This document shows positions 1-13,719 of a DNA stretch of 64,000 bases, piece after piece; positions within the stretch are counted from its first letter, which is position 1, and each line of letters starts with the position of its first letter. The translations under genes were made by a program, and so were the position numbers. The notes beneath the pieces were generated by a model. It searched no databases. It was not told where the DNA came from and saw only the letters and a program-made list of their open reading frames with translations. Source of the stretch: Pontederia crassipes (taxonomy: Eukaryota; Streptophyta; Magnoliopsida; Commelinales; Pontederiaceae); the NCBI GenBank assembly GCA_030549335.1, contig CM060183.1:23882552-23946551 (forward strand). The letters are read 5' to 3'.

Positions 1-148
1 GGTTGTGAGCAATTGTTCATGCCCCTGCAACGTCCCTTTCTCATATCCAAACCAGGATCAAGATCGTGCCAGCCACTGTCTACTTTTCAGTCACACCAAG
101 TCACCTATATATCAGAAGTTTTGTACTTTGTCTCCAACCCACGGACCC
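1..148. other. Non-repeated leader before the tandem array
   Basis: Unique sequence left of the first tandem unit. It joins the array around position 149. Short open frames exist but have no recognisable protein features. Nothing further can be supported here. Confidence 0.5.
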
Positions 149-3100
149 CTTCTCCAACATAATTTCCATTCCATTTGGAAACGTTTCTCATTATTTTTTT
201 CCTTTAACAATTATTTACAGAATAATTACTACAAGCATTTTATTATGTTATTTTTTTAACCTCTTGACATAATTTTTTATACTTATATATAAATTTTCAA
301 TATGGAAGGAAAACTATGCAAACTTAAAAATGCTTTTAAAATAATGATTTCAATAATATTTCAGGTCCAACATTATTCTCATACTATTTGGAAACGTGTA
401 CTTTTAATTTTTTTAAACAAATATTTACTTTTATGAATAATTATTTCAAGCACTTTATTATGTTGTATTTTTTTAAAATATCTTGACATAATTTTGTATC
501 TAACTTTGAAACAAAAAATATGGAAACCTAACAAATGTTCTTAGAATAAATATATCAAACATGTTATTTTTTTAATATCTTTACATAATTTTTTATTTAT
601 CTTCTATTTAATTTTTTAACATGGAAGCAAAAGATAAGAAATCTCAAACAAATCTCAACCATTTATATTATATATTAAAAATCTTTATCTTTTTAATTAA
701 AATATATTTTCCATTCATTTTCTTACTAATGTTCATTCACAAAAGATATGGATATATAATTATATAATATTTTTATAAATAATCTAAAAAATTAGTATTT
801 TTTATAAAATTTTATAAATTCATATATTTTATATTATTTATTATTTTAGTGAACCCACTCACAATCTTTTCCCACTGACTGACTGACTTTAGATTGAACG
901 TCTATTAATGAGAGGTCGTAACATTTCTTTTTCATATATAAAAGCCAAACCTAATAACTTGCTTTAATTGAATGGAAATGGCCGCTTGACTATATACTAT
1001 AGCTATGTACATATTGTGTGCTCTGTGTTTGCAATACAATATATATACTACAAGACCTGGTACTTGCCGCAGTAGAACACACAAGGAGGGATTAATATCA
1101 GGTAAGGGTGTACTTTTTTTGGATGCCGGCCCGGTCTACGAGAGGTTTTCGGTGTCCAAGATTATTAGCACATGACTAATTCAGAGTCGAGAGGAAAGAA
1201 CAGTGAAAGTTAATTTCCTAGCCAAGGGGCAGCGAAGATTAATTCCCTTCTCCAACATAATTTCCATTCCATTTGGAAACGTTTCTCATTATTTTTTTCC
1301 TTTAACAATTATTTACAGAATAATTACTACAAGCATTTTATTATGTTATTTTTTTAACCTCTTGACATAATATTTTATACTTATATCTAAATTTTCAATA
1401 TGGAAGGAAAACTATGAAAACTTAAAAATGCTTTTAAAATAATGATTTCAATAATATTTCAGGTCCAACATTATTCTCATACTAATTGGAAACGTGTACT
1501 TTTAATTTTTTTAAACAAATATTTACTTTTATGAATAATTATTTCAAGCACTTTATTATGTTGTATTTTTTTTAAATATCTTGACATAATTTTGTATTTA
1601 ACTTTGAAACAAAAAATATGGAAACCTAACAAATGTTCTTAGAATAAATATATCAAACATGTTATTTTTTTAATATCTTTACATAATTTTTTATTTATCT
1701 TCTATTTAATTTTTTAACATGGAAGCAAAAGATACGAAATCTCAAACAAATCTCAACCATTTATATTATATATTACAAATCTTTATCTTTTTAATTAAAA
1801 TATATTTTCCATTCATTTTCTTACTAATGTTCATTCACAAAAGATATGGATATATAATTATATAATATTCTTATAAATAATCTAAAAAAATTAGTGATTT
1901 TTATAAAGTTTTATAAATTCATATATTTTATATTATTTATTATTTTAGTGAACCCACTCACAATCTTTCCCCACTGCCTGACTGACTTTAGATTGAACGT
2001 CTATTAATGACAGGTCGTAACATTTCTTTTTCATATATAAAAGCCAAACCTAATAACTTGCTTTAATTGAATGGAAATGGCCGCTTGACTATATACTATA
2101 GCTATTTACATATTGTGTGCTCTGTGTTTGCAATACAATATATATACTACAAGACCTGGTACTTGCCGCAGTAGAACACACAAGGAGGGATTAATATCAG
2201 GTAAGGGTTACTTTTTTTGGATGCCGGCCCGGGTCTACGGGAGGTTTCCGATGTCGAAGGCTACTAGCACTTGACTAATCCGGAGTCGAAAAGACAGAGC
2301 AGCGAAGGTTAATTCCCTGGCCAAGGGGCAGCGAAGGTTAATTCCCTTCTCCAACATAATTTCCATTCCATTTGGAAACGTTTCTCATTATTTTTTTCCT
2401 TTAACAATTATTTAGAGAATAATTACTACAAGCATTTTATTATGTTATTTTTTTTAACCTCTTGACATAATTTTTTATACTTATATCTAAATTTTCAATA
2501 TGGAAGGAAAACTATGAAAACTTAAAAATGCTTTTAAAATAATGATTTCAATAATATTTCAGGTCCAACATTATTCTCATACTATTTGGAAACGTGTACT
2601 TTTAATTTTTTTAAAACAAATATTTACTTTTATGAATAATTATTTCAAGCACTTTATTATGTTGTATTTTTTAAAATATCTTGACATAATTTTGTATTTA
2701 ACTTTGAAACAAAAAATATGGAAACCTAACAAATGTTCTTAGAATAAATATATCAAACATGTTATTTTTTTAATATCTTTACATAATTTTTTATTTATCT
2801 TCTATTTAATTTTTTAACATGGAAGCAAAAGATACGAAATCTCAAACAAATCTCAACCATTTATATTATATATTACAAATCTTTATCTTTTTAATTAAAA
2901 TATATTTTCCATTCATTTTCTTACTAATGTTCATTCACAAAAGATATGGATATATAATTATATAATATTCTTATAAATAATCTAAAAAATTTAGTGATTT
3001 TTTATAAAGTTTTATAAATTCATATATTTTATATTATTTATTATTTTAGTGAACCCACTCACAATCTTTCCCCACTGCCTGACTGACTTTAGATTGAACG

Positions 3101-6100
3101 TCTATTAATGACAGGTCGTAACATTTCTTTTTCATATATAAAAGCCAAACCTAATAACTTGCTTTAATTGAATGGAAATGGCCGCTTGACTATATACTAT
3201 AGCTATTTACATATTGTGTGCTCTGTGTTTGCAATACAATATATATACTACAAGACCTGGTACTTGCCGCAGTAGAACACACAAGGAGGGATTAATATCA
3301 GGTAAGGGTGTACTTTTTTTGGATGCCGGCCCGGGTCTACCGGAGGTTTCCGGTGTTATAGCACTTGACTAATTCGAAGTCGAGAAGACAGAACAGCGAA
3401 TGTTAATTCCCTGACCAAAGGACAGCGAAGATTAATTCCCTTCTCCAACATAATTTTCATTCCATTTGGAAATGTTTCTCATTATTTTTTTCCTTTAACA
3501 ATTATTTACAGAATAATTACTACAAGCATTTTATTATGTTATTTTTTTAACCTCTTGACATAATTTTTTATACTTATATCTAAATTTTCAATATGGAAGG
3601 AAAACTATGAAAACTTAAAAATGCTTTTAAAATAATGATTTCAATAATATTTCAGGTCCAACATTATTCTCATACTATTTGGAAACGTGTACTTTTAATT
3701 TTTTTAAAACAAATATTTACTTTTATGAATAATTATTTCAAGCACTTTATTATGTTGTATTTTTTAAAATATCTTGACATAATTTTGTATTTAACTTTGA
3801 AACAAAAAATATGGAAACCTAACAAATGTTCTTAGAATAAATATATCAAACATGTTATTTTTTTAATATCTTTACATAATTTTTTATTTATCTTCTATTT
3901 AATTTTTTAACATGGAAGCAAAAGATACGAAATCTCAAACAAATCTCAACCATTTATATTATATATTACAAATCTTTATCTTTTTAATTAAAATATATTT
4001 TCCATTCATTTTCTTACTAATGTTCATTCACAAAAGATATGGATATATAATTATATAATATTCTTATAAATAATCTAAAAAAATTAGTGATTTTTTTATA
4101 AAGTTTTATAAATTCATATATTTTATATTATTTATTATTTTAGTGAACCCACTCACAATCTTTCCCCACTGCCTGACTGACTTTAGATTGAACGTCTATT
4201 AATGACAGGTCGTAACATTTCTTTTTCATATATAAAAGTCAAACCTAATAACTTGCTTTAATTGAATGGAAATGGCCGCTTGACTATATACTATAGCTAT
4301 TTACATATTGTGTGCTCTGTGTTTGCAATACAATATATATACTACAAGACCTGGTACTTGCCGCAGTAGAACACACAAGGAGGAATTAATATCAGGTAAG
4401 GGTGTACTTTTTTTGGATGCCTGCCCGGATTTACGGGAGGTTTCCGATGTTATAGCACTTGACTAATTCGAAGTCGAAAAGACAGAACAGCGAAGATTAA
4501 TTCCCTGATCAAAGGGCAGCGAAGGTTAATTCCCTTCTCCAACATAATTTCCATTCCATTTGGAAACGTTTCTCATTATTTTTTTCCTTTAACAATTATT
4601 TAGAGAATAATTACTACAAGCATTTTATTATGTTATTTTTTTTAACCTCTTGACATAATTTTTTATACTTATATCTAAATTTTCAATATGGAAGGAAAAC
4701 TATGAAAACTTAAAAATGCTTTTAAAATAATGATTTCAATAATATTTCAGGTCCAACATTATTCTCATACTATTTGGAAACGTGTACTTTTAATTTTTTT
4801 AAAACAAATATTTACTTTTATGAATAATTATTTCAAGCACTTTATTATGTTGTATTTTTTTAAAATATCTTGACATAATTTTGTATTTAACTTTGAAACA
4901 AAAAATATGGAAACCTAACAAATGTTCTTAGAATAAATATATCAAACATGTTATTTTTTTAATATCTTTACATAATTTTTTATTTATCTTCTATTTAATT
5001 TTTTAACATGGAAGCAAAAGATACGAAATCTCAAACAAATCTCAACCATTTATATTATATATTACAAATCTTTATCTTTTTAATTAAAATATATTTTCCA
5101 TTCATTTTCTTACTAATGTTCATTCACAAAAGATATGGATATATAATTATATAATATTCTTATAAATAATCTAAAAAAATTAGTGATTTTTTTATAAAGT
5201 TTTATAAATTCATATATTTTATATTATTTATTATTTTAGTGAACCCACTCACAATCTTTCCCCACTGCCTGACTGACTTTAGATTGAACGTCTATTAATG
5301 ACAGGTCGTAACATTTCTTTTTCATATATAAAAGCCAAACCTAATAACTTGCTTTAATTGAATGGAAATGGCCGCTTGACTATATACTATAGCTATTTAC
5401 ATATTGTGTGCTCTGTGTTTGCAATACAATATATATACTACAAGACCTGGTACTTGCCGCAGTAGAACACACAAGGAGGAATTAATATCAGGTAAGGGTG
5501 TACTTTTTTTGGCTGCCGGCCCGGATCTACGAGAGGTTTCCGATGTTATAGCACTTGACTAATTCGAAGTCGAAAAGACAGAACAGCGAAGATTAATTCC
5601 CTGATCAAAGGGCAGCGAAGGTTAATTCCCTTCTCCAACATAATTTCCATTCCATTTGGAAACGTTTCTCATTATTTTTTTCCTTTAACAATTATTTACA
5701 GAATAATTACTACAAGCATTTTATTATGTTATTTTTTTTAACCTCTTGACATAATTTTTTATACTTATATCTAAATTTTCAATATGGAAGGAAAACTATG
5801 AAAACTTAAAAATGCTTTTAAAATAATGATTTCAATAATATTTCAGGTCCAACATTATTCTCATACTATTTGGAAACGTGTACTTTTAATTTTTTTAAAA
5901 CAAATATTTACTTTTATGAATAATTATTTCAAGCACTTTATTATGTTGTATTTTTTTAAAATATCTTGACATAATTTTGTATTTAACTTTGAAACAAAAA
6001 ATATGGAAACCTAACAAATGTTCTTAGAATAAATATATCAAACATGTTATTTTTTTTAATATCTTTACATAATTTTTTATTTATCTTCTATTTAATTTTT

Positions 6101-6726
6101 TAACATGGAAGCAAAAGATACGAAATCTCAAACAAATCTCAACCATTTATATTATATATTATAAATCTTTATCTTTTTAATTAAAATATATTTTCCATTC
6201 ATTTTCTTACTAATGTTCATTCACTAAAGATACGGATATATAATTATATAATATTCTTATAAATAATCTAAAAAAATTAGTGATTTTTTTATAAAATTTT
6301 ATAAATTCATATATTTTATATTATTTATTATTTTAGTGAACCCACCCACAATCTTTTCTGGCTCCGCCACCTACCTGACTGACTTTAGATTGAACGTCTA
6401 TTAATGACAGGTCGTAACATTTCTTTTTCATATATAAAAGCCAAACTTAATTACTTGCTTTAATTGAATGGAAATGGCCGCTTGACTATATACTACAGCT
6501 ATTTACATATTGTGTGCTCTGTGTTTGCAATACAATATATATACTACAAGACCTGGTACTTGCCGCAGTAGAACACACAAGGAGGGATTAATATCAGGTA
6601 AGGGTGTACTTTTTTTGGATCCCGATTCGGATCTACGGAAGGTTTTCGGTGTCCGAAGCTATTAGCACTTGACTAATTCAGAGTCGAAAAAATAAAACAG
6701 CGAAGATTAATTTCCTGACCAAGGGA
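149..6726 (+). repeat. Six-copy tandem array of ~1.095 kb units
   Basis: The same motif (TCTCCAACAT) recurs at 151, 1249, 2348, 3442, 4536 and 5632, giving periods of 1098, 1099, 1094, 1094 and 1096 bp. Each unit is very AT-rich for about 780 bp and then becomes promoter-like: a TATA box, a short transcribed-looking stretch, a CAG|GTAAGG site and a GC-richer joint. Units differ by scattered substitutions and poly-T length changes. Units 3-5 share joint variants (for example GTTATAGCACTTGAC) absent from units 1 and 2, which suggests recent unequal exchange inside the array. The joint itself contains a small internal duplication around AGCGAAG/TTAATTCCC. No conserved coding frame crosses a unit; the 66-residue open frames at 2542 and 3635 are identical only because the DNA is. 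Not recognised as rDNA spacer or a known satellite. Confidence 0.95.
935..1110 (+). promoter_or_regulatory. TATA box plus leader and donor-like site, repeated in every array unit
   Basis: A TATATAAAAG box lies at 935-944 and recurs at 2034, 3135, 4229, 5325 and 6431. About 155 bp downstream each unit has ATATCAG followed by GTAAGGGT (boundary 1101/1102 in unit 1, 6597/6598 in unit 6), a strong consensus 5' splice site. Between them is a minimal upstream frame of five codons (ATGGAAATGGCCGCTTGA). The arrangement resembles a core promoter with a non-coding first exon. Transcription is inferred, not shown; an LTR-type promoter is the alternative. Confidence 0.45.
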
Positions 6727-6815
6727 CGACTCCAAGATTCGAATCTGGAGCTACTAGCTCCCAGTGAACGCTTGGAGCTCAGTCCTACTAATCAATTGAG
6801 CCAGCATTGCTTGGT
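6727..6815 (-). repeat. tRNA-like / SINE-like sequence
   Basis: On the minus strand the stretch reads TGGCTCAATTGATTAG, close to a pol III A box, and about 55 bp later AGATTCGAATCTTGG, close to a B box. It starts where the last tandem unit stops matching its neighbours. It does not fold obviously into a complete tRNA and I cannot assign an anticodon, so a tRNA-derived SINE head or a decayed tRNA is more likely than a working tRNA gene. Confidence 0.4.
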
Positions 6816-6829
6816 TAGTAAGCGTGTAC

Positions 6830-7570
6830 TTTGAAGAGCCTTTCCTTGCAAAATAGCATCACTCCGCTGGAGTTTGAGACGACGTAAAAGACGAAGGTAA
6901 CCAGCACGAGGATTAAAATTGTTCGCACACTCCAATGTTAGGTGCTTAATTACAACGTACCTCTTTCTCTTTTGGAAATTTATCTCGGACTAAACTACTT
7001 GGCGTGGATCCATATGTCTCAGACCTATTAGCATTTTAATTAGTTTAAAATTCGGATATAAGTAGAACGATAGATTTTGATTAAATTAATGAGGATCTTA
7101 ATTAATTCTGATCGCCTAGCTAGACTCCAAGCTCCGTTTCTTAGAGCTAAAAAATAAATGAATAATGAGCATGCAACCAGCCAAGATTGGCAGTCTATGA
7201 ATATTTAGTCACCAATCATGCAAGATTAATTAATTTATTGATTGATGCTCCTATTATCTAGTCTTCTTTTTCTTTGTTCACGAGATTTAAATATGTTTGG
7301 TAGTCAGTTGTCAGAATAATATGCAGCCATCCTACCAATCATGCATGATTAATATTACTTGATTATTCTTTCAATTATCTCATTTTTTCGTCCACCAGAT
7401 TTAAATATGTATTAGACTTTCATTTCTCGGAAGAGTTTTTTTTTTCGAGAATATGCATGGCTTGTAGTACCGAATATATTTTTGAAATCTAACAACTAAT
7501 CAGCTGGTCAATTGCGTCATATTTCGATTGAATCAATCGAATTTGATGAAACGAATCAGATTTCTATTAA
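6830..7570. other. AT-rich unique stretch, no gene seen
   Basis: No long open frame and no recognisable element. It separates the tandem array from the segmental duplication. Confidence 0.5.
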
Positions 7571-8429
7571 AATAATATTGTTTTTTGTTAATTTTAAAAA
7601 TATGCTGTAAATGAAAGTTTAAAAGGTAAAAATAATAGAATAAAAAGTTATCTTATTGTATTCTTAATACATATTATTTACAATAATTTTCTTATGTCAA
7701 ACAATACTAGTATTATTTTTTGGTTATATTATTTATAATAATTTCAATTGATCATTTTCTAGTTTAAGAATATAATGAATAATTTTATCTTTTTTTATTT
7801 TCCTCTATTGCTCTTTTTTCAAATGTTCTTTTGAATCTTTTCAAATTCAAACTTACTTGCTTATTATTACTTTCCTTTTTTATGGTTCCTGAATAATCTA
7901 CGTTACTGCTGTCTCTAATTTATATTTGTGATTCCTTAGCTTTTCTATATATTCTGCAATTTTTACTTTTCTGAAGAGTTAAAAAAGTAGTTTTCTATGT
8001 CAATCCAGTTAGGCCTAATTCATCCGGAATTTTCTTTTGCAAATATATTTCTCCAAACTGGGTCGGACTGATAGCCGATACTCACAATTTGGACTAATTC
8101 TAACATGGACTAATGCTCATAATATTAGTTTGGCTAATAAACACCTTCATTCTTTAATTATGGTAGTGAACATTTTTATCATTCTCCACCATTCAGTGTT
8201 CTTTTTCTTATTTGGTTGTCAGTCTCCCATGTTTGGAAGGCTCAATATGCATGGTGCTAACGATTATGGGCATTGTTCACATGTTGAAGATTGACCCATT
8301 GAGCTCAATTAATCCAATAAGATCGTCTTGTCTCATATATCTGACAATGACATGTGAGTCTTCTAGAAAAATTTTTTTACATCCACATATACTTAAATTT
8401 AAGATCTTGCTTAAATGAGGAGGAGACGC

Positions 8430-10640
8430 TTAGTACTATATCTCAACCCCCGGTGGTCAATCATCTAGAATTCTAACTCGAAAGCCTTGAGATAGATCAA
8501 GTTATTATTTTTGTACCCCCTTTGTCCTTTTGTGTAGACATGAACCCGGACAAAGCTTTTTTATTTAATAATCCAAATACATATATGAACCTATTGGAGT
8601 TAGTTAGGTGGAATCTGATTTGGGTATAACTAATTTGTTACTTATGGTCCGAGAGATTGTAACTTCTAATCATAATGGGGAGATTGAGGAATACCATAAC
8701 TACCTTATTTATTAGATATAAAATTATGAAAAATCATGATAGATATTAAATCATCCTGAATTGTTGCCCGAGGCTCATATCTGATGGCGGTTATGTACCA
8801 TATATTGAGAGAATTACGGGCAATGCATGAATCACGATTGACATCTGAACATACTGAAACTTTGTGAGACAATCGTGGACGTACGAGATAATCTCCGAAC
8901 CACTTACATGTGTGTCTTTCTCTGTATGTGATTTCTTATTAATTTTCCTCTATTTGTTCATTGATTTATCCCACCTATTGTCGACAGTTTAAAATTGATA
9001 TCAGAGCTACAATAAGGAATTCGTGGGCAGTGGGAGCAATGACAACAGATGTCATGAAGGTCAAGATAGAGAAGTTCGATAGTAAAGATTTTGACTTCTA
9101 AAAGGTGCATATCAATGACTATCTATATAAAAATTGCATGAACATCTCTCTGAGAAAAAGCTAGAGGCGATAAGCAATGCGAATTGAGTGCTCCTCATTC
9201 GGCAGGCGCTCGATATTATCAAGTTAAAATTGGCGCAGAGCGTAGTCTTTAACATTGTGAACGTAGCATATTATCAGGTTTGATGAAGACACTATCAAAC
9301 ATGTACGAGAAGTCGTATGCATCAAATAAGGTATTTTTTTAATGAGAATGTTGTTCAACCTGAAGATGTTTAAAGGGGCTTCAATCGCGGATCATATCAA
9401 CCAATTCAACACTATCATTACACAATTGAATTCAGTAAGTATCATTTTTTTTTATGATGATGTGAGTTTAAATTTTATTGTCTTCTTTGTCAGAAAGTTG
9501 GGATACAATTGTGACGGTGATCAACAATTCTTCTGGTTCAATGAAGTTGAAGCTCGATGATATTTGAGATTTGATTTTGAATGAAAATGTTCACATGAGA
9601 GAATGCTTCAAGTTTGGCATTGAGTGCAGAGGGTGGAAGAACACAACAACAAGGACATAATCGAGGAAGATCAAATGCTAAATTGCATAGCACTCAAGAA
9701 GAAAACCAATGAGAGTTAGCGAATGCTGCAACTAAAGAAGCCCGCATTGGTTCTGAGTTGATAGTCTGACAAAATCCTGAATTATGGAGCTTCGTACCAT
9801 TCCACCTTACAAATGGAGTGCTTGAAAGATTACACTATAAGGAATTTCAACAATGTTTATCTAGCATATGATAAAGCCTTGAAAGCTGATGTGTTTGAAA
9901 CAATGTTTATCTAGGAATGTTGTGAAAAAAGGGGAACGTGATGGTTTGAAAGCTGAAGGATGCTCAATATATACCAAGACTGAAGAGAAATCTAATCTTG
10001 ATTGGACAAATTGACTTAGAGGGTTATACTAAAGTATTTGTAGGTAACATTTGGAAGGTCACCAAAGGAACTATGACGATAGCATGGGTCAGCAAGCTGT
10101 GTACCTTGTACAGGCCGTCGAACACAAAAATTATTGTGGCATCTTATTTGGATGATATGCCTGAAGTCTAACATTGTAAACTTAGTTATACGAGTGAAAA
10201 AGAGATAAAGGTTATGCACAAGATGGCTCGACTATTATATCTAAAGTCTATTGATTGTGGACTTTATGAAGACTGTGTGTTGAGAAATAGAAGAAAGTCA
10301 CCTTTAGCAAAGTGCCAAAAATGTCAAAGAGAAGTAAGTTGGAGTTGTGCACACGAATGTGTGAGGGTCATCTCTTGTTTCATCTCTTGGCGGATTATTA
10401 TATTATGTGACATTCATCAATGATTATTTTAAGAAGGTGTGAGTTTAATTTCTAAAAAAACTAATTTTGATGTGTTCTTACTTTTAAGAAATGGAAAGCA
10501 CATGTAAGTGAATAAAACTAATGTCAAGAGTTCTGACAATGATCGTGAGTATGCGAACCATGAGTTCAAGGAGTTCTACATGGAACATGGTATTAGGATG
10601 GATATGACAGTTCTGATTGGACTGAGGGTTATGCTTCATA
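8430..10640 (+). mobile_element. Decayed Ty1-copia retrotransposon relic (arm A)
   Basis: The 5' part looks like the end of an LTR and leader, followed by a primer binding site at 8996-9007 (TGATATCAGAGC, one base from the canonical initiator-Met site). From about 9040 the translation shows copia Gag pieces in shifting frames: KIEKF near 9065 and ADHINQFNTIITQLNS within 9342-9560. Around 10210-10610 there are pre-integrase and integrase pieces (HKMARLLYLKSIDCGL, then SDNDREYANHEFKEF). Frames are broken by many stops and small indels. The element stops inside the integrase region; no reverse transcriptase or 3' LTR is seen. A second copy of the same relic lies in arm B, so decay began before the duplication. 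Confidence 0.8.
8996..9007 (+). other. Retrotransposon primer binding site (initiator Met tRNA)
   Basis: TGATATCAGAGC differs at one base from the plant copia primer binding site TGGTATCAGAGC and sits just upstream of the Gag-like translation. The arm B equivalent near 37094 is more decayed. Confidence 0.75.
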
Positions 10641-10739
10641 TAAAAATTTGTAAAAAAAAGAGTACGTATTCTAGTATTTTAGTGAAAATCCCGACGCATG
10701 AACGACGAATGTTACAAAAATATATAATATATATAATTA

Positions 10740-12570
10740 TAATTTGATAATGTATAATAATTATCAAAACTAATTTCTTAGCATTTAAATGTAATAAGTA
10801 GGTTAGTCTACTTTGAAAAGTTTAAAGCTCAAATTAGATCTATCAATACCCCAACTTCTACTTAAATTATTTTTTCTAAATAATTAATTGTTTTCCAAAA
10901 ATAAATTTATTTTCTGATTTATCATTTATTTTATAAGGAAATATTAATTTTCATTATACTCAAATTGAATTCTTTGTTTTAAGTTAATCTTTAAAATTTG
11001 GAAATAAAACAATATCTTCTAAAATTGTAGTAGTATAATATTTTATTATACATGTACATTACCGGTTAGAAAGAAAAGATTATTTATTTTAATCATACTC
11101 AAATTAAATATTTATTTTTTATTTCTGAAATAATACATTGTCTTTTAAGAAGGAAATATTATTACGTTTATTATACTTTTCGATTATATTTTAAAAAACA
11201 ATAATCCAAATTTGGTCTTTATTTCTTATATTTAAATTATTTTTTATGCCAAAAATAACTCATCTCTTTTAAAAATAAACATTATTTATTTCATTATACT
11301 GCAACTAAATATTATTTATTCTAATCATAATCAAATTGAACCATTTATTTTTAAATTTATGAAATAATATATGTTTTAAAAGTAAAATATTATTTATTTT
11401 ATTATTCTTGTCCATTATCTTTTAGAAATGAAACATTTAATATTAATTGGACTCCAGTTGAATTATTTTTTAAAATTTAAAATAATAAATTATTTTTTGG
11501 AAAGAGAATATTATTTTATTTTATGTTATCTTTCAGGAAGGAAAATTTATTTATTTTAGTCATACTAAAAATATATTTTTCTAATTAAATTATGCTATTT
11601 AATTTTTTATTTTTGTTGCCTTATACAACGAATCATTATAAGATAAATTTTATTTTCTAAAATTATTATACTTATCCATTCTCTAAAAAAGAAAATATAA
11701 GGAAAGATTATTCTTAATTGGACTCAAATTGAATTTTTTTTCTATTTTAAATTATTTGGACCCAATTGAATTCATTGTTTCAATTTTTAATTAAAAAGTA
11801 ACACATTTATCTTTTAAAAATCAAAGATTATTTTTTTAATATACTTGTACAGGGCCTTTTATTAATCCAAAAAATAATACATTATTTTTTAGAAATGACA
11901 TATTATTCATTTTATTATGTTTTGTGCATTACCTTTTAAAAAGGGAAGATTATTTATTTTAATCATACTTAAATTAATAAAAAGGAAAGATTAATCTTAA
12001 TTTGACTCAAATTTATTTTAATTTTTTAATTTTAAAATACAAAGTTAGCTTTTAAAAAAGGTTTATTATTTACTCACATTATCTTTAAGAAAATATTATT
12101 ATTTTCATCATACTCAAATTGATAAGGAAGAAAGATTAATCTTAATTTGACTCAAACTAAATTGTTTATTTTAAAAAAATTTTTAATTCCTAAAATAATA
12201 TTTTTTAAAAAATAAATTATTATTTACTTGCATAATATATTTTATAGGGAAAACATTATTTATTTTAAGCATACTAATTGTGCCCTCCAACTTTGAGCAC
12301 TTTCTCAACGCTATCCTCAAGCGCTATACTCGAATTAATAAAAAAAAGATTAATCTTAATTTGACTTAAACTGAATTATTTATTTTAAATTATTTTAAAT
12401 CCGTAAATAACAAATAATATTTTAAGAATGATTTTTTTATTTGTACATTATTTTTTAGAAAGAAAATATTATTTTTTAATCATATTAAAAGATGTGCTTC
12501 TAATCAAAATATATGAATAATTTAATCTTCTTTTATTTTTTATCTTATATAGTAAACTATTATAAAATTA
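10740..12570. other. AT-rich block without genes (arm A)
   Basis: Long runs of TTTTAAAAAT-type sequence with recurrent short motifs such as AGATTAATCTTAAT and CTTTTAAAAA at irregular spacing. No coding signal. The same block in arm B spans about 40100-42110. It may be the decayed interior of an old element. Confidence 0.6.
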
Positions 12571-12589
12571 TATATATATATATATATAT

Positions 12590-13126
12590 ATTAATGGGGT
12601 GTAACCCATTAGGTGTAATCCTGTGCAGCGCCCAAATCGCAATAGTTCATTTTAGATTTATAGCTCAGATACATCTTGCATTATTTCTTTCTTCTCTCTC
12701 TCTACTCTCTTTTGGTGATTGCCGGCGAACAAATTGGCGGCCATCAGGGGTGGCGGTAGTAAATGGGGGCGAACAAGGGTGACGATTGGGGCATATTGGT
12801 GTAATGGTCGACAACAGTTAACGATGCAGCGGGTGTGACAACAGTCGACATATTTGGTCGTGATCCACACGTGGGCTTGCAGGGGTCAAGGATGAGTGCG
12901 TCGGCGGGATCCATGCTCGACGACGGTGGCAATCGAAGAAAAAGAGGAGGCGATAGAGTTTGCTGACGCTTGCAGAGGATCGTGGGGGCGCTCGCGGCAA
13001 CGGGCTCGGAGGAAGGGGTCGACGGCATTCATGAGAGGAGGATGAGCAATCATTGATGGTCAGTAGCGGTGGCGGTAGCGCTTGGAGGAGAAATCATCAT
13101 CGTGGTCGGGAAGGGTTGCGCAGGGG
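12590..13126. other. GC-rich block, no supported gene (arm A)
   Basis: Abrupt change from about 20% to over 55% GC by eye. Several overlapping open frames are present on both strands but none is conserved in frame with the arm B counterpart (42150-42570), and no domain is recognisable. The block continues at 16212 after an interrupting element. Confidence 0.55.
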
Positions 13127-13719
13127 ATTAATCAATTAGCGACACATGTATATTGACTCTAATGCGTCGTTAATTTGTCACTGAACAATGTAGCGTCAAA
13201 TTAGCACCCCTTACGCGTCACAGTCATAGCAATGCCAAAGATTCGATGCTATTTACATTGCCATTACATGGTCGGCGCTAAAGTGGCGCTAGAGTGTTCA
13301 TCTCTAACACAACGCTAATATGACGTTGTTTTGATGTTGATATGGCACTAAAATAATGCTTAAGTTTATTATCATCATTGGCAGGTAGCGCTACGTAGAT
13401 GCCAGCGCAACGCTAAATGGCGACGCAATTATGCAACACTAAGTGGACGCTAATGGGGCGCTAAATTTGGGACGCTAATGTGACGGTAACTATGACATTT
13501 GTATCCAACAAAAATAACATGCTTTGTACAATTTAATTTACATTTCAAGTTTCTTTACACAAGTTTAACTACAATACTCGATCATGTGCATGTCCTAATT
13601 AGGTTCATCAAATTATACATTACACATTATACATTAAGTTTATATATACATTTCAAATTACACATTCTAATCACATTACACATTATGATATACCACACTG
13701 GCGCTGCCATCGAGTTCAT

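Noticed and set aside
2542-3835. Identical 66-codon open frames at 2542 and 3635
   Set aside because: They sit in AT-rich tandem units and are identical because the DNA is repeated; other units break the frame.
149-6726. Tandem LTRs of one retrotransposon
   Set aside because: Units are joined head to tail with no internal region, primer site or TG..CA boundary at the joints.
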